A DNA stretch of 64,000 bases, taken from positions 124,001-188,000 of the forward strand of contig VZRG01000879.1 of assembly GCA_013397435.1 (NCBI GenBank), in the 5' to 3' direction. Positions within the stretch are counted from its first letter, which is position 1; each line of letters opens with the position of its first letter. Under the pieces are notes generated by a model. That model was given only the letters and a program-made list of their open reading frames with translations. It did not search any database and was not told where the DNA came from. Positions 14,301-27,199 of the stretch are shown piece after piece. Origin of the DNA: Erythrocercus mccallii. Taxonomy: Eukaryota > Chordata > Aves > Passeriformes > Dicruridae. The position numbers and the translations under genes are program-made.

Positions 14301-16914
14301 TGAAGTCTGCCTAAGAAGTGCTGCCTGACTTAAGCTGTTCTGTGTCTGTGGCCCAAAGAAAAAAGACATCTCTGCTGGGTAGGGACAGCCCCCAGCTTCC
14401 CTCTGTGTCCATGTCCTGTGAGCTAGCAGGGACAGTGCCTGGGCTCTTCTGGCTAAGAGAAGGTGGGGCATGGGACATGTGTCTGAATAGGTGTCAGGGG
14501 TGCCCAGGAGTTTCTGACAACCTCGACTCAATGCTTGGTGTTAGAGGAGGGTTCCCAAACAAGTCTGTGCTGTTTATGATGGCAGTAATAGGGGCAGCAT
14601 CTGTGCCAATCTGCCAGCAAAGAAAGCTCCCTTCTCCTCATCACAGCTGGACATCTCCTCATCTTCTTCTGGACAAGTCAGGTGGGGAATCCCACTTTGA
14701 TGTGGGATTTCTTTTTGCTGGCCTGCATGCTAGGAGAGATGTAGCTGATCAGTGGGCCCCAGAAATGGGAGCACTGGATAACTTTCCTGTGGTATAAAGG
14801 AAAAATCTTAACATACGAAGTGGCTGAAGTGATTCAGAGCCTTCCAGTCAATGTGCAGTGCTTTATGCTCTGGTGATTTACATGAGTGCTTTAGGTCGTG
14901 GGATTTGTCCAGACTGCATATGACTATATTGCATCACCACAGTGCATGGCAAAAATGGAATGAGTCAAGGTTACACAACCTTTCTTCCTAGGACTTCAAC
15001 TGAGGCATTCTTCCCTTTTCCTTTAGTGCTCAGCAGTGGAGACAGTGAGAAAACTGGCCCAAAAACCACTGTGGAGGCACTGTGGTGGTCCATTTGATAC
15101 AGACCCAAATCAGAGATACTCTGTTCTGCAGGATGTCAGGCTCCCCACTCCCCTTGCAGACCAGATGGGATCCTGATGATGCCCTGATTGTGCTTGTGGG
15201 TAGGCTGAAATGGAGGGAACATATGCAGAGGACAGTGTCTGACTAGATTAGAGCCGTTTCAATCCATTTGTTTTCAAATGCACCATGTTTGGTTTGGGCC
15301 ATGTGGGGTTTGTTTGATAAAGGAAGAACCATACTAATTGAATTCGCTGGGTCAATGGCAGTTCACCCGAGGGGGAGGGCAGGGACTCTGATGGAGGGAT
15401 CTGCTATCAGACAGGAAACTGCACGAGCTTGGTTTTTCATCCTGGCAAAACTCATGGGTCTTATCCCCCGTGAGCCTCATGTAACAGTGAGAAGCCCAAG
15501 GCCTCAGAAACTCACTGCATTATAAAGGCTTTTTTCTGATGCAGAGGGATAAAATGAGCTCAGGTTGTGCCTCTGAACCACTAGTCCAATTTTGGTCATG
15601 AGGAAAGGACCAAATCTGGCTGAAGAAAGCTCCTTGAGAATTTTAGGGCCAGTCCCTTCCCCTTGCAAGGCTTAACAAAAGGAGTCTGGTGAGCAGGAGC
15701 AACTCCCAGACTCCCTTAGCCCAAAGGCTCTGTATGCCTGCACTAGTTGTGAAGAGATTGAGGAAGTGAATGGAAAAAATTGGGCAAATACGGGAAAAAA
15801 AATTATTTTGTGTCTCTGCTACAGACTGGAGATGGGATTACTATGACTAAAAGCAACAAGTGATGCAAATCATTATTTTAAAAACCCTAACAAATGAGAA
15901 TAGCATCTTTCATTTATCTGCTGGAAATTGCCACAGGCTATGTTCAAAGGCAAAATCTATAGCTCTGCGTGTGCATTCTAGTGGGGAATATTCCATCTGC
16001 CCCAGTAACCTCTCTTAATAGTCCCCACTGGCTTCAGGGGAGGCTGGCAGTGTTCACGGAGCACGGCTCTTGTCTGATGTGATTGCCCTACAAATGGGAG
16101 GCGAGTGGAGAAGCAACGGGGAGTCCCTAATTACTTCCACAGAATATAAATCCATGATGGTTTTGACAGCTTCTGGATCTGAGGGCAGTATCCCACTGCC
16201 TGGCGCACCTCGTGTCAGAGAACAGCTGGCTGTAGTCCCACCTTCATCAACAGCACCATCAGCACCCCAGGAGGAAAGAGCAAAGCAGGAACACGTGAAC
16301 AGCGTGACACTTGATGGAGAAATTGCCTATTAGCTAAAGCAGCTCTGACCTTATGGATCCCCAGGCTCTGACACTACCTGAATTGCAGTGAATAGCTGTG
16401 CCTTTCCTACTTGGCCTGTGATTTGTGCTCAGTACCTAATGTTCCTGTGAAAGGCATGGCCTCACACGTGTTGAGAGGATGTCTTGTTATTGTACTATCA
16501 CACTACAATGTGAAGATATTGGTCACGATTCGTGAGGACTCGGCCTCATTAAAGTGGTGGATAAAATTAATCTTCAGGACAAATCCTGGAAAATGGCATG
16601 TCATAAGTCTGTACTCCTTTTCCTCTTCCACAACTGCCCTTTATAGTCATCCTGCTAGAGGAAGCAAGCTTTAATGAACATGCCTGATTGATAAGGAAAC
16701 TCATTGTGAACAGAAAAGCAACATTTCCTCCTGCTTACTTTGGGAGCTGTTACATCTTCCTCAGGTACACTGACATATTCCAGTGCAAATATACAGGTAA
16801 CAATAAATTGCTTTGCTGTAGTTTTATCTTGAGTTCAAGTAATATGTTATCACAAAGCATTTGTATCACCTAACGGTGTCTTCAAGGCTTTGTTGAGGCA
16901 AAACTGCAGTGTAA
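11333..16914. other. Noncoding single-copy DNA, no gene recognised
   Basis: AT-leaning DNA with a somewhat GC-richer part around 13900-14700 and 15100-15500. Frames of up to 159 codons occur at 14318-14797 (plus) but show no domain and no codon bias. The segment at 16030-16340 is listed separately as a candidate regulatory element. I see no repeat I can name in the rest. Confidence 0.6.
16030..16340. promoter_or_regulatory. Candidate conserved noncoding element
   Basis: Compared with its surroundings this block has more CpG (for example gttcacgg, agcacgg, ggcgag, caacggg, tggcgc, cctcgtg) and no low-complexity sequence. It contains a homeodomain core (ctaattac, near 16126-16133) followed by atataaatcc and a TGACAG TALE-type motif (near 16164). 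The plus strand is also open for about 105 codons from after a TAG near 16018 to 16333, with a Ser/Pro/Ala/Glu-rich translation, so a terminal coding exon is an alternative: cctctcttaatag could act as a 3' splice site. I cannot test conservation here. Confidence 0.3.
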
Positions 16915-17040
16915 TAGAATCATAGAATGGTTTGTGTTGGAAGGGACATTAAAGATCATCTCGTTCCAATCCCGTTGCCATGGGCAGGGATGACACTCAC
17001 TAGACCAGATTGCTCAAAGCCCCATGGTGTTGAACACTTC
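16915..17040 (-). mobile_element. CR1 LINE, 3'-end fragment (inverted)
   Basis: Read on the + strand this begins atagaatcatagaatgg and runs through tttgtgttggaagggacatt, aaagatcatctcgttccaa, gccatgggcaggga and cactagaccagattgctcaaagcccc before ending in ttgaacacttc. This is the reverse complement of the avian CR1 3' end, with a small internal deletion before ttgaacacttc. The copy is 5'-truncated and carries no coding sequence. It is the best preserved mobile element in the window and one of the main reasons for the bird assignment. Confidence 0.93.
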
Positions 17041-17070
17041 AATATATGCAGCAAATGTAGCTGTATGTAA

Positions 17071-17128
17071 CAGAATCATAGAATTGTTTAATATGGAAAA
17101 GACTTTTAAGATCATCAAGTCCAAACAA
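17071..17128 (-). mobile_element. Second CR1 3' fragment, different subfamily
   Basis: The words cagaatcatagaattgttt, atatggaaaagactttt and aagatcatcaagtcc match the CR1 subfamily in which the 3' end reads GGAAAAGACCT..AAGATCATCAAGTCCAAC. It lies 30 bases from the first inverted CR1 fragment and has the same orientation. It is much shorter and more diverged. The two differ at diagnostic positions (GGAAGGGAC versus GGAAAAGAC), so this is a separate insertion and not a duplication. Confidence 0.8.
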
Positions 17129-19059
17129 GTCAGTGGAATCAGGCTGTACCTCCTGTTTGGAGGGCATTTCAGTGCTGCCTCTAGGAGCAGCAGTTGTTTC
17201 CAGTTGTTGATTGGATTAGTGATTGCTGGAATGTGGGACCAAGGTGCTACAGGATAAGGGTCTTGCTATTGTTCTGAGAAAATTATTTTAGTGACATGTA
17301 CTCTCCAGATACAAACAAGAATGCTTATGCCATCCACGTATATGACTCGTTTCTTGCCTTTTTTTCCGGTAATAAAGGATGATTGCTAAATTCACTGATG
17401 AAAATTAAACCAAACTACTGAATCCATGTAGCTTATTGAATATGTATATGAATCTCATTCAGAATCACACAGTTGGGACACATCTCTAATGTAGTGGAGT
17501 TACTTTAGTCCTCACTGAAATGTAGCTTTCTTTGAGCAAATCACAGTAGACTGGCAAAGCAGTGTTAAATGACACTCTGGCAGGAAGTAAAAAGGATAAT
17601 ATTTCACTGAAGGAAAATTGCAGGAAGTCAGTAGAATGTCTGTTATCTTAGCTGGAGCTGGCATTTGGCCTGGTTACTAAAGATAACACCTTTTTTTGCC
17701 TCCAAGTCTTGTCACTTGCTGCTTTATGACCAAGCACCTTGATTTACATCTCACTAAGAACACCTCCAGCTGCAGAGCATCACCAGTTCCTAGGGGTGAC
17801 TCCAGGCTTCTCCACAGCAAACGGAAAGTTGAATTTTTCAGCCCCCAAGATGAGGGACTGCTGCAAGTCTGCTGTTTCCACAGGCAAGAGAAGGGTAACA
17901 GGAAGAAGTGCAACCATAATTGCAGGCTGAAGAGGTGAGCACAAGGGGACTGGGATTGCTACAACCACTGTTGCCAGACACTTGAGAGAGATCAGGTAGG
18001 TGACTGCTGCATCTGTTCTGATTTCTGTCTGAGCAGCCACAGCCACAACCAGCCTGCCTTTGCAGAGCTCCCACAGACACTAAGCAAGCACCACAATGTC
18101 CCTGAGCACATTGCTGTCCTAGGCAACTCTGTGTTTTTGTGTTTCCGTGACTGACACCACGCTCAAGTTGTGAATTCTCATCTGGCGTAAAAGAAGAAAA
18201 TCACATCTGACTCATAGTAGTTGTTGAGATCTGGATTTATTTTCCAAAGCCTAGTCAATGCTAGAAGCTCCTTGATTTCCAGGATCTAGTGGGACTGCTA
18301 TCTCCAAAGGACAAATACAAAGTATGCACAATGATCAGTTGGATGCTTCTTATAATTTTTAGCAATAATAGTAAATAGTTAATTTTCTAAATTGTCGATT
18401 ATGGAAGGAAGTGTATTTTACAAAATGCACACTGCCTGTCATGCTGAGCACTAAGCAAATACCACTCTTGCCTCATAAATGGTTGATGGGGTTACCAGGA
18501 AAAGCTACTTGTCAAGGGACATGCATTTAGTCTACAGCTTGGAAAGTAAAAAGGTTATATCTCCAGCTGCTGTTCTTGTAAATCAATTTGTGACCAAGTC
18601 CCTGCTGACTTTGACAGGCTGTGATGTGAACCTACAACTTCTCTTGAGGCTGAGGGAAGTTGCCTCATTTCTATCACAAAAATCTCTACTGACCTTGACA
18701 GCAACTGATCTTGGATGACTGATAACAAGAGTTTAAAGCTAGATGTTTTTGTGTTTCTATTCTGTTTGTGTATTTTTGTTCACACTTGTCTTCTGAACTC
18801 TTTTCCTAGTTTCCTTGAACTTCTCTCTCTCTCTGTTGCCAAAACGTCATGTGTGCATCTGGGAGGCTTTCCAACTTTCAACTGCAGAAGTGGGTCAGTC
18901 CTCATCCGTGCACATTTACAGTCTTTAACAGATGCCCAGGCGCTCAGCAGAGCACTAGGAGAACTTAAGCAGTGCTGTCATAGCCTGTTGCTCTCAGATG
19001 TTCACAGTATTGCCAGCTAGCATTAACTCTTACACTTGTTCTCTCTGACTGTCTGTCTA

Positions 19060-19480
19060 CAGAAAGAGATCTTGTAATGATCGCCCAGCTAAGGATGAAT
19101 TATTAATTTGAGATGCTGAAGGAGATTTGTGTCAGAGCCCAGTTTTGGATGGGTGACTTGCACAGAGCTTAAAAGCATCTCTAGCTCATCCCCCTGCCTC
19201 ATTATGCATTCTGTGCCATTTCTCTCACTGCCTTAGGGCAGAATGTTTCAGAAAGTTGGAGTGGGAATATTTTTATTCATCCTGTTACATGAAGTTAATC
19301 TCGTGTAGCAAAGCAGCTGTGTAATGTTTTGTATTAAATCTCATGTCTTCCCTTGGGTATGATTAAAATTCAGGTGAAGAGTTTTTTTAATTTTATTTTA
19401 TTTCCCCCCTCCCAGGGCTCTCAAGGGGCCATTAGGCTTCATTCTTAATGGCTTGCCATCCCCTTGCCTCTGCTCGTCCT
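19060..19480. promoter_or_regulatory. Candidate regulatory element rich in homeodomain sites
   Basis: The block contains several homeodomain cores: ggatgaattattaattt (19092-19108), gaagttaatc near 19293, and an inverted pair GCCATTA (19428-19434) and TAATGGC (19446-19452) that are exact reverse complements separated by 11 bases. A long T/A-rich tract and a C-run (ttttattttatttcccccct) lie just upstream of the pair. There is no open frame of interest and no repeat signature. Function as an enhancer is inferred from motif arrangement only. Confidence 0.25.
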
Positions 19481-20789
19481 GCTGCACACACAACTGCACT
19501 TGTCTGACTGATGAAGGGTGAAGGCTCTTTAGTGACTTGTGCACATGCTGCACATTAGTGAAGACATTTCTAGCTCAGGTGAAGGGATGGCTGCTCCCTG
19601 GCACATTGAATAAAGCCTTGGTTGGCAAATTCTCTATTTGCTTGATTATAGCCCTGGAACACAGCAAATCCCAGCTGGAAGGAGCCAGCTGCTCTACCAA
19701 TACCCTGGGCTTCGCAAAACTATTGCTTCATTTCAGTGGCTGTTTCCAAGAAGGACAGAGTTTCCATTCTCATCCTTTCTAACATGTCATTATTTTTGCT
19801 TACAACAGAGGGATTTGCCCCCATTTGTCAGTTTAAAGAAATAAACCTCTTCTGAGTTTCTGTGACCCCAGTTCCTCTACTCACTCTCAGCTTTGTGTGT
19901 TTATCTGTAGAACCAAAATGAGATCACCTGGAAGACAACACAGAGACCTGATAGTGAGGGAGGGACTGATTATCTCCAGGATACACAGGGGAAAGTAAAG
20001 AATTAAAGTGCTTCAGAGAATACAACAGGGCTGGAGATAGTGAGAGAAAATGAGCCTAGACAAGTGGAGACGAAAGTGGGAGAATGAGAGGTACTGAAAA
20101 GGAGGAAGATAGAAATGTACAGACTGGGTTGTATATTGCACAGGAAGAGCTAACCCAAGGGCTTGCTCCACTTCTTCCCCTCTGCACCTCTTCTAGAGCA
20201 ACTGAAATAATCTTAAAAGCAGTGCTGCAGAAGTGATTTGGGCAAACCCCCATTTCCCTCTAAATTCCCTAGTCTTGACTCTGCTGTACAGGATTTCAGG
20301 AAAATCTGGTGAACAAATTCTTCTTTAGGTCTTTAACTTTCACAGCCACCTCTGCAAAATGGTATCTCAGCCAGGAGGATCAGAAAGTGCCAAAAAGTGG
20401 CATGAAAGGTTGCAGAGGGGTTGGTTACAACAAGAGGGAAATGCAGGTAGCTTTAAAGCCTTTGCCAGGCTTTTCACAATTTTCAGGTTTCAGGGACTTG
20501 ATGGATTCAAACTTTTAGTGGACTGTAAGTCTACAGGACTAGTCTTGGATATCTTTCAAACAGAATCTGGACTCTGGGTCCTTCACTGAGGATAACTCAG
20601 AATATAGGAATCAAGAAGATGGTTCTTTCCTCTTGCTTTGCATGCTTTTGTGATGTCTGTACAATAAGTTTAATGCAGTAGGTGGCTACTTAGCTAAGAG
20701 AATGTGTCCTTGGCATTGTTTCATTGAAATCAGTCCAGTAAAACCAGGGGTGAAATTGGCTCCAACATTTAATAAATCCACAGTTTATC

Positions 20790-21000
20790 TCTTCCTGATA
20801 GGAAACAGCAGCTAATAACTCGCAATGTTGTTTAAAACATTCATAACAGGAATCAGTCGGATAAGTGACTCATGGTTCCAACCTATGTCCCATGGTGGTC
20901 TACAAAAATCCTTGTTTTTAAGCTGCAAAATAACATTATTTGTATAGCAATTGTTCTGACTAATGAGTATCCAGCCAATTAAAGGATTTTCATCTTCAGA
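20790..21000. promoter_or_regulatory. Candidate enhancer with abutting GATA and AP-1/NF-E2 motifs
   Basis: At 20860-20872 a GATA motif (GATAAG) is directly followed by TGACTCA, the AP-1/NF-E2 core, with no spacer. The flanks contain further AT-rich words typical of conserved elements (ctaataactcgc, ctaatgagtatcc, gccaattaaagg, the last with a CCAAT box). No frame or repeat explains the block. Composite GATA plus AP-1-like sites are known from blood-cell and endothelial enhancers; use of this one is inference. Confidence 0.28.
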
Positions 21001-21059
21001 TAAAGAAAACTCACATCTGAAGTAACTGACAAAGGTGCAATCATGTTTTGATCACAGGT

Positions 21060-21175
21060 TAGGAGCCCTAAATTCTAACAAATCTAATCCTACTGCCCAC
21101 TTGACGAAATCACTGCATATTCCTGGCATTCATTTGCTCTCACTTGTAAAAACGGAAGGCTGATTAATTAGTGCC
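21060..21175 (+). repeat. MIR-like ancient SINE remnant
   Basis: In plus orientation the segment follows MIR order: gttaggagccctaaattc, then taatcctactgcccactt matching the ATCCTGGCTCTGCCACTT region, then acgaaatcactgcatattcc matching GCAAGTCACTTAACC, tggcattcatttgctctcac matching GTGCCTCAGTTTCCTCA, and ttgtaaaaacggaaggc matching TCTGTAAAATGGGGA. Colinearity over more than 100 bases makes chance unlikely, although identity is low. Confidence 0.55.
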
Positions 21176-24100
21176 TGGTGAAGGGTTCACAAGGACCATT
21201 AATTTTATGACTACATTTTTAAAAATAACTAATCTTGCCCTAGTATCAAGTCAGCCTCAATCCCACTATACAGCCTTCAGGAATTTCACAGCTCCCATAC
21301 CCTGCATGGCTGCTCTGTTCACTTACCAGTTCCCTTTTGTTGACAGAAGAGCAGGGCTGCCTTACGCACAGATGCACAAAAGGACTCTTGAGATCGAGGA
21401 AAAAAGAAGCAAAACTTGTGCAGTTTTGTTCCTGCCCTCACTGTGTGTCTGCTTGGAAAGGGGTGTGAATGACAAGTGAAAAGAGGTCTGCAGAGAAGTA
21501 CTATCTTTTATTATAGAAAGTAGCATATCTGAGAAAAACAACAGAAGCCTCAGGAAACAAAAGAAATCTGTGTAGTTTTTGACAGCTGTCCCAATGAGGC
21601 TATGGTAGCATCATCATCCAATCACTGCTTTCTGGACTTGTTAGGATATGTAATCTCCATTTATCACTGGAGATCCGTTCAGCTCTGGAAAGCTACATCC
21701 CACTTAAGGCACTGAATCTGATCATGAAAAATTCTGGGATCATGTGTGATGTCCAGCAGCCTTCACACCTTGAAAATTGACTGTCACCACTCTAAGTCGT
21801 TGATGCTCTTGTTGCATTTTACAGCCTTCTGAAATTATTTTACTCAGCCATGAATATTCATCCCAGTGTTTAGGCATTAGACAATTCAATTTTTCTTAAT
21901 ATAATAACATTCTATTTTGTGTGATACTGGAAAAAAATTAGGGTCCTTCTATGCCCAAGGTCATTATTTCAACAGTCTCCCAGATAACCTAGTAGTGCTC
22001 ATGTAAACTGAATTCTGCAGAATGGGATTAGTTTTGCTGCAGAACCCCATGCTACCTCCTGTCACCTAAGGAGGGAGATGCCAGATTTGGAGTTCTGATG
22101 ATATGCTGTTTTATTTTTCTCCTTAACCACATGGTATGTGCTTCAGCAGAATTTACTGGGATAGGACCCCCTCCCAGTTCCAAGGGGAGCTATCACCACT
22201 TTTCTGGCTAGGGGATCTCTTTCTTCATATAGACATTGGAATCCTTTTCTTTGGCTCTCTGGAGGGAGTCATTTGGGGAGAAGGAAAGCAGTGCAGTGAA
22301 ATAGTTTGATGAATGGCATCGACTTACACCCCACCCCCAGGAGAATTCCATATGTTTTTAGCAGATGTTTAACACATTATGGCAACACAACTGGCTGTGT
22401 TGAAACAAATTGCAGGGTGACCATCTAACTGTTGTCAGAAGTGAAGTTTTCAACACTTCCATCTTCCCCATGGCAGTTACTGCTGTTTTCTGTAGGTACC
22501 TGTGAACTACATACCGCGTTTTTGACAGAAAAATTGTGAAGAACTTTAACTGTCCAATAAGGTGTTATTTATTTGGAACATCTCAAGGAACAATAAACCC
22601 TGAAGCTATGTTTGTTTTCCTCATTTTTCCTTTTTCGAAGGAGAAAGGTGCTTTGTAAGATCTTAGGAGAACAAAAAAGAACTTCACAATTTTAGTGTCA
22701 TCTGGAGTTTTAAAAATGCATTTGAGCCTCCTCCCTTTGTGTTATATGAGAGATGCAAATGCCAAGAAGAGTCAAAACCTTTGAGGGTAGTAATTTGGAT
22801 GAGTAAGGCATTTGTCTGTGATCCAGGATCTCCTAGCTCTGTCCTGGAGCTGACACAGACCTCTAGTACTTCTTCAGCATTCATTTTTCCTGCTTCAATT
22901 TCGTGTTTGCAAATAGGGGTGACTGTTCCTCTGTGTTTGTCACTCTTGTCATATTTAATCATGTAAAGAACTGCAAGATTCCTGGTACAATGAGGTCTCC
23001 ATTTTGCTCTTCCTTTCTTAGTAAAAATTACTAAAAAGAGTGAGAAATAGAGTTAGTTTCCATAAAGGTTTCAAGGAGTATAGGAAAATCTCAGCTACAC
23101 ATTTCAGAGGAAATATGAGTGCTAAGAATTTTCTCAAAATATACGTAGTTGGAAATTTTGATGTTTTGGTTTGATCTCCATTTTAGAAAACTTCTTGGGA
23201 AAAAAAAAAAGCAAACAGGGGACAGGAGATTTTCTGATTTGGGTTTTTGGGTTTTTTAAAGTAATATACAGCTTTACCTGCTGTGGAAATGGCTGTCATC
23301 TTAAACATGTTCATTTTGCCTTTAAAGTATCCCTTCAATGCTACATATTAAAATTGTTACAAAGAATTCTCTTAATTGAGATTTTTCTGGGCAGAGTCCA
23401 AGCGTTTGTTCAGTCATTGCTGCTACAGTTTTGGGTTTAGGCACTGCTGCCAGTTCCTTTGTGTAATCCTACAACTTCAAAGACAAGGAAAGAGGGAGGT
23501 GAGCATGAAAGCTTTTAGGAAAATTATGTCTACCTATTAGAGTATCTCAGTGAGCATAAAGTGTTGTTCATGGGTTGGATGATTTTAAGAAAAGCATGTC
23601 TCTTGCCCTGGAAGCCTGCTTCCAATCTTGTGGTCTGTGGGTCAGAAAGACATGAGGAAGTGATATGTGAAATAATGACAAAACATGTTTTTCACTTCAG
23701 AAAAACATGCATGTATGTTACCATGTGATCAAGTGAATATGAAAACAAAGCTGGGAAAAATAAATCTGTAAATGAATATTCAAAATGCAGCTTAATTCTT
23801 GATTTAAGAAACAAAAACAAAAACCCTGGCAAAGGGAGGGCCTGTGATTTATTTTTTCTCCAAAATGTTAGCTGTAGCTTGGATGAAAATGATTGGGAAA
23901 TGCTGATATTGACAAAGAAACCAACTCATAAACAATTTAGCTTCAGTTTTCCCAGCTGAGCCTGGGAAAGCAAAACTGGGTTGAAAAATATACTGGCAAG
24001 GTTTTAATTATGATTTTAATAATGAAGCTTGAACAGACCTCTCGCTACCAGTACATCAACTGCCCCCTCATGCTGTTTTCCCAAGCCTGATGGAGGGGCC

Positions 24101-27100
24101 CTGGAAAAGCAGTCTGATAGCAGATGAGAGAACATACTGATCAGTGTAACTTCAGTCAGCGCTATAAGTGCTTGACATTTTGGAAAAACAAGATCTCTTA
24201 CTTTGCTGTCTTTATCTGGGAGCAGGTGATCAGGTTCAGGCAGTCAGTTTGTCATCCTAAGCCCTTTGTGGCTGAGACCTTGTTTGTTTTGTACTCTCAG
24301 AAGTGCCATTCAGTTTCATGGCAGAGTTAATAACACTGTGTGATTTCTACAGAGCACAGATTGCTCCTGGAATGTGCTATGGTTATCTGGAAATAGACTG
24401 GTATTCAGGTTCCAGCATGCAGATGCCAGAGAGTTTCCTTCTGCCCATCTGTCTAGGCAATGAGCTGGGCTGTGTGTCAGTCCAGCTCTAGCAATCACAG
24501 CCAAGCTGGATCGGGGTGGTATTCCTGCTTTATCTGCCTTCACAGCAAATTGAGAAAGGCATTAGTAGAAATACTGAGAGAGAATAATAGGAAAAGAAAG
24601 AGAGCAGTCTGAAGGCAAAGGAAGAGGGAAGAAATCTGGGCAGGCAAGGGAAGGAAGGAATAGAGAAACTGTGAAGTTGAGAACCAAGATGTGAAGCATA
24701 GACAAGAAAGCGCTCATAAGCAATGGGTGAGTTCTGTGGAGTGAAATTTATCTGAAAATCCATACAGTTACACCTATGAGGAACCTGCCATGGTTTGTTC
24801 ATGTTTCCCAATATTGCAGCTTTTGCTTCTGAAAACTCAAGCCTATCAGAAGTGTAACAGAGAGGCTATTTGGATTGTGATACATATGATGTGATATTCA
24901 AGAGGCAAATCCTTCAGACAGTAGGAGGGCTGCAGCTCTAGGCACTTCTGAAATGGGAGAAAGCGGCTTTAGTGTTCTGGGCTAAACCATGGAACTCTTT
25001 TCTTTTTCTGATTTCAATTCAATAACCTATTTACCAGAAAACAAGTAAAACAGGCCTCTCACATGTTGATCTATTACAAAATTGGCTTTATTCAAGGTTG
25101 TTGTTATGCTTTAAGTTCACAGAGGATATAGTATATTCTTTACACATAACGAAGAATGTAAACCTCAGCTTTAAATGCAAAACTCAGTTCAGTGCTGGCT
25201 GGGATTCACAAAGCAACTCCTTCATGACGGTGAAAGCACTATGAACTCGGGAAGCTAATTTTCAATAGTGGACCCTTAAATTGCACAGTTGAGCATGTAA
25301 GAGCACTATTGTGTCTATGCTAGCATGTGGAAGATTTGAAGGCTGGGGTCACATATAGTTGACTCTTGTTCATTTACAAAACAGTTTCATAGGATCAGGA
25401 TGGAAAACAGAAAACACATACAAGTCTTTGGATACATCACCCTGCACTTTTTTTTCCAAAATATCAGAATAATGATGTCACTGGAGAGGAAGGGGGTGGC
25501 AGTTGTTGGAAAAAATGCCAAGAGTGTCCCTGCTGAGGAGAGGATCTCATCTGTGGAATGTGGGGCTGTTTAAAATGGTGATGTTTCCATCAGGGCTAAG
25601 CCCTGTCACTTTACTGGAAACCCTCCACATGAGATCTGTGTATTAGGCCCTAAAACAAGAGTAAGTGTTGGGCAGCCAGACAGATACACACACGCTTTTG
25701 TGGTTTATTCACTGGCACAGCAAAATTGCTTGGCATGTGGGGTCCTGCAGCAGTCCTGGACAGTGCAGGGGTACATGTGTGAGATTGTTATGGAAGGTGC
25801 TGGAGGAGGACCAATGGACCCAGTTTGGCAGGTCTGTAGAGCAAAAATGTAATCTTTGCCTGAAAGAGCTATGATCTGCTGCTTAAGGGGTATGACAAGC
25901 CAGCCTCTTGGAAAATAGCACTCTGAGCCCTTTGCAAAGGAATCAAATAAGGAACAAGGCTATTACCTCGTGTCAAACTGTGTCTAATAAAGAAATGGAA
26001 ATCCCCTACTCTGCCACAAAGACCAAGCAGAGCGAGGATCATGCTGTGTGACACAAATAAATGAATAGCAAAACAGAAATGGAAAACATGGGCCCGAACA
26101 TTATAAGAAAATATCAGACCCTGAAATGATTGCCTGTCTTAAGCAATAGACTATAACAAAACATACGCTTCAAATACAGTCTGGTTGTGTAATCTAGTTT
26201 TGCTATTACACAGAAATAGATTTGGGACCATAACTGTTAAATTCTATGTGTATCTCCCTATTTTTATTTCACATTAGGAAATAAAAGAAAGCAAACGCCA
26301 ACAAATATCTGCACCTGGGGAGCCTTGTAACTGTTCATTACCAGATATATGAGGCATTAGCAGAGATTATGCAGAGATGTTGGCACATCTATTTTTCCTT
26401 TGCATTGCACTGTTAGACATTCCTGTTGTATCTTGTTCTTCTATTAAGCTTTGAGGGTCCAAATCTGCTTCCCCCATCTTGCAAAGCATCATGAAATAAC
26501 CAGAACTTCTTATCAGCACCAGGACACATCTGCATATCACTTGCATGACCTGGCCCTTGTAGGATTGGCGCCTCTGTTGTTATATGAGGATGTAATGTCC
26601 AATTTACTAAAGTCTAATTTACTAATCCTGAGCTATTGATTGTTACTGAAAGTAACAGGGTTACTTCTGCACTCTTTTTACTCTCAGTTTCTTTCGCTCC
26701 AACCCAGTAAGCACTTTGTAAGTATTAGGAACAGTGAAGAGTAGTTTTCCTAGGGGATAATTGAAATGAACTCCCTTGTGGATTCCCTTGTCATATGCTG
26801 TTGGACTTGAAATACGGTCGCTTTATGTACAAGAGCAGTAAAAAAGATGAACCTCTTCTACACAGTTATCTATTTTAATGGAATTTGTAGCTGTCAAATG
26901 CTATTGAAATTTATTTAACTGGCTCAGAAGTTACTGGCACGCACACACAGCACAACGACACAAGCCTTATTTCCTTAGGCTTTTCCCATATCGCAAACAT
27001 GGGCTCTTCCTTCGAGTTGGTGTGCATTTTGGAAAGGCTTCCAAGTCCCGCAGTGTCATCCTTTGAAGTTTCTCCGGCAGATCTTCCAAGGCATTTCAGC

Positions 27101-27199
27101 AGCTCTCACTGAAGTACCGGTCAGCGAGTGACCTCTCTCCCAGCTCCCCGGTCTCCTCCTTTTTCGTCTCAAGGATCCCCCCGGTGCAACAGGAGCCCA

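Larger units (their letters stand above)
17129..27119. other. Noncoding single-copy DNA, no gene recognised
   Basis: AT-leaning DNA without a recognisable gene. It includes the motif-dense blocks at 19060-19480 and 20790-21000 and a MIR-like remnant at 21060-21175, each listed separately. Frames of 75-100 codons are scattered on both strands without splice support or domain. Between 18590 and 18715 two similar words (tgctgactttgacag and tactgaccttgacag) lie about 90 bases apart; I cannot tell whether this is an old duplication. Confidence 0.6.

Noticed and set aside
14318..14797. 159-codon plus-strand frame
   Set aside because: No domain, no codon bias and no splice support; length is within chance expectation.
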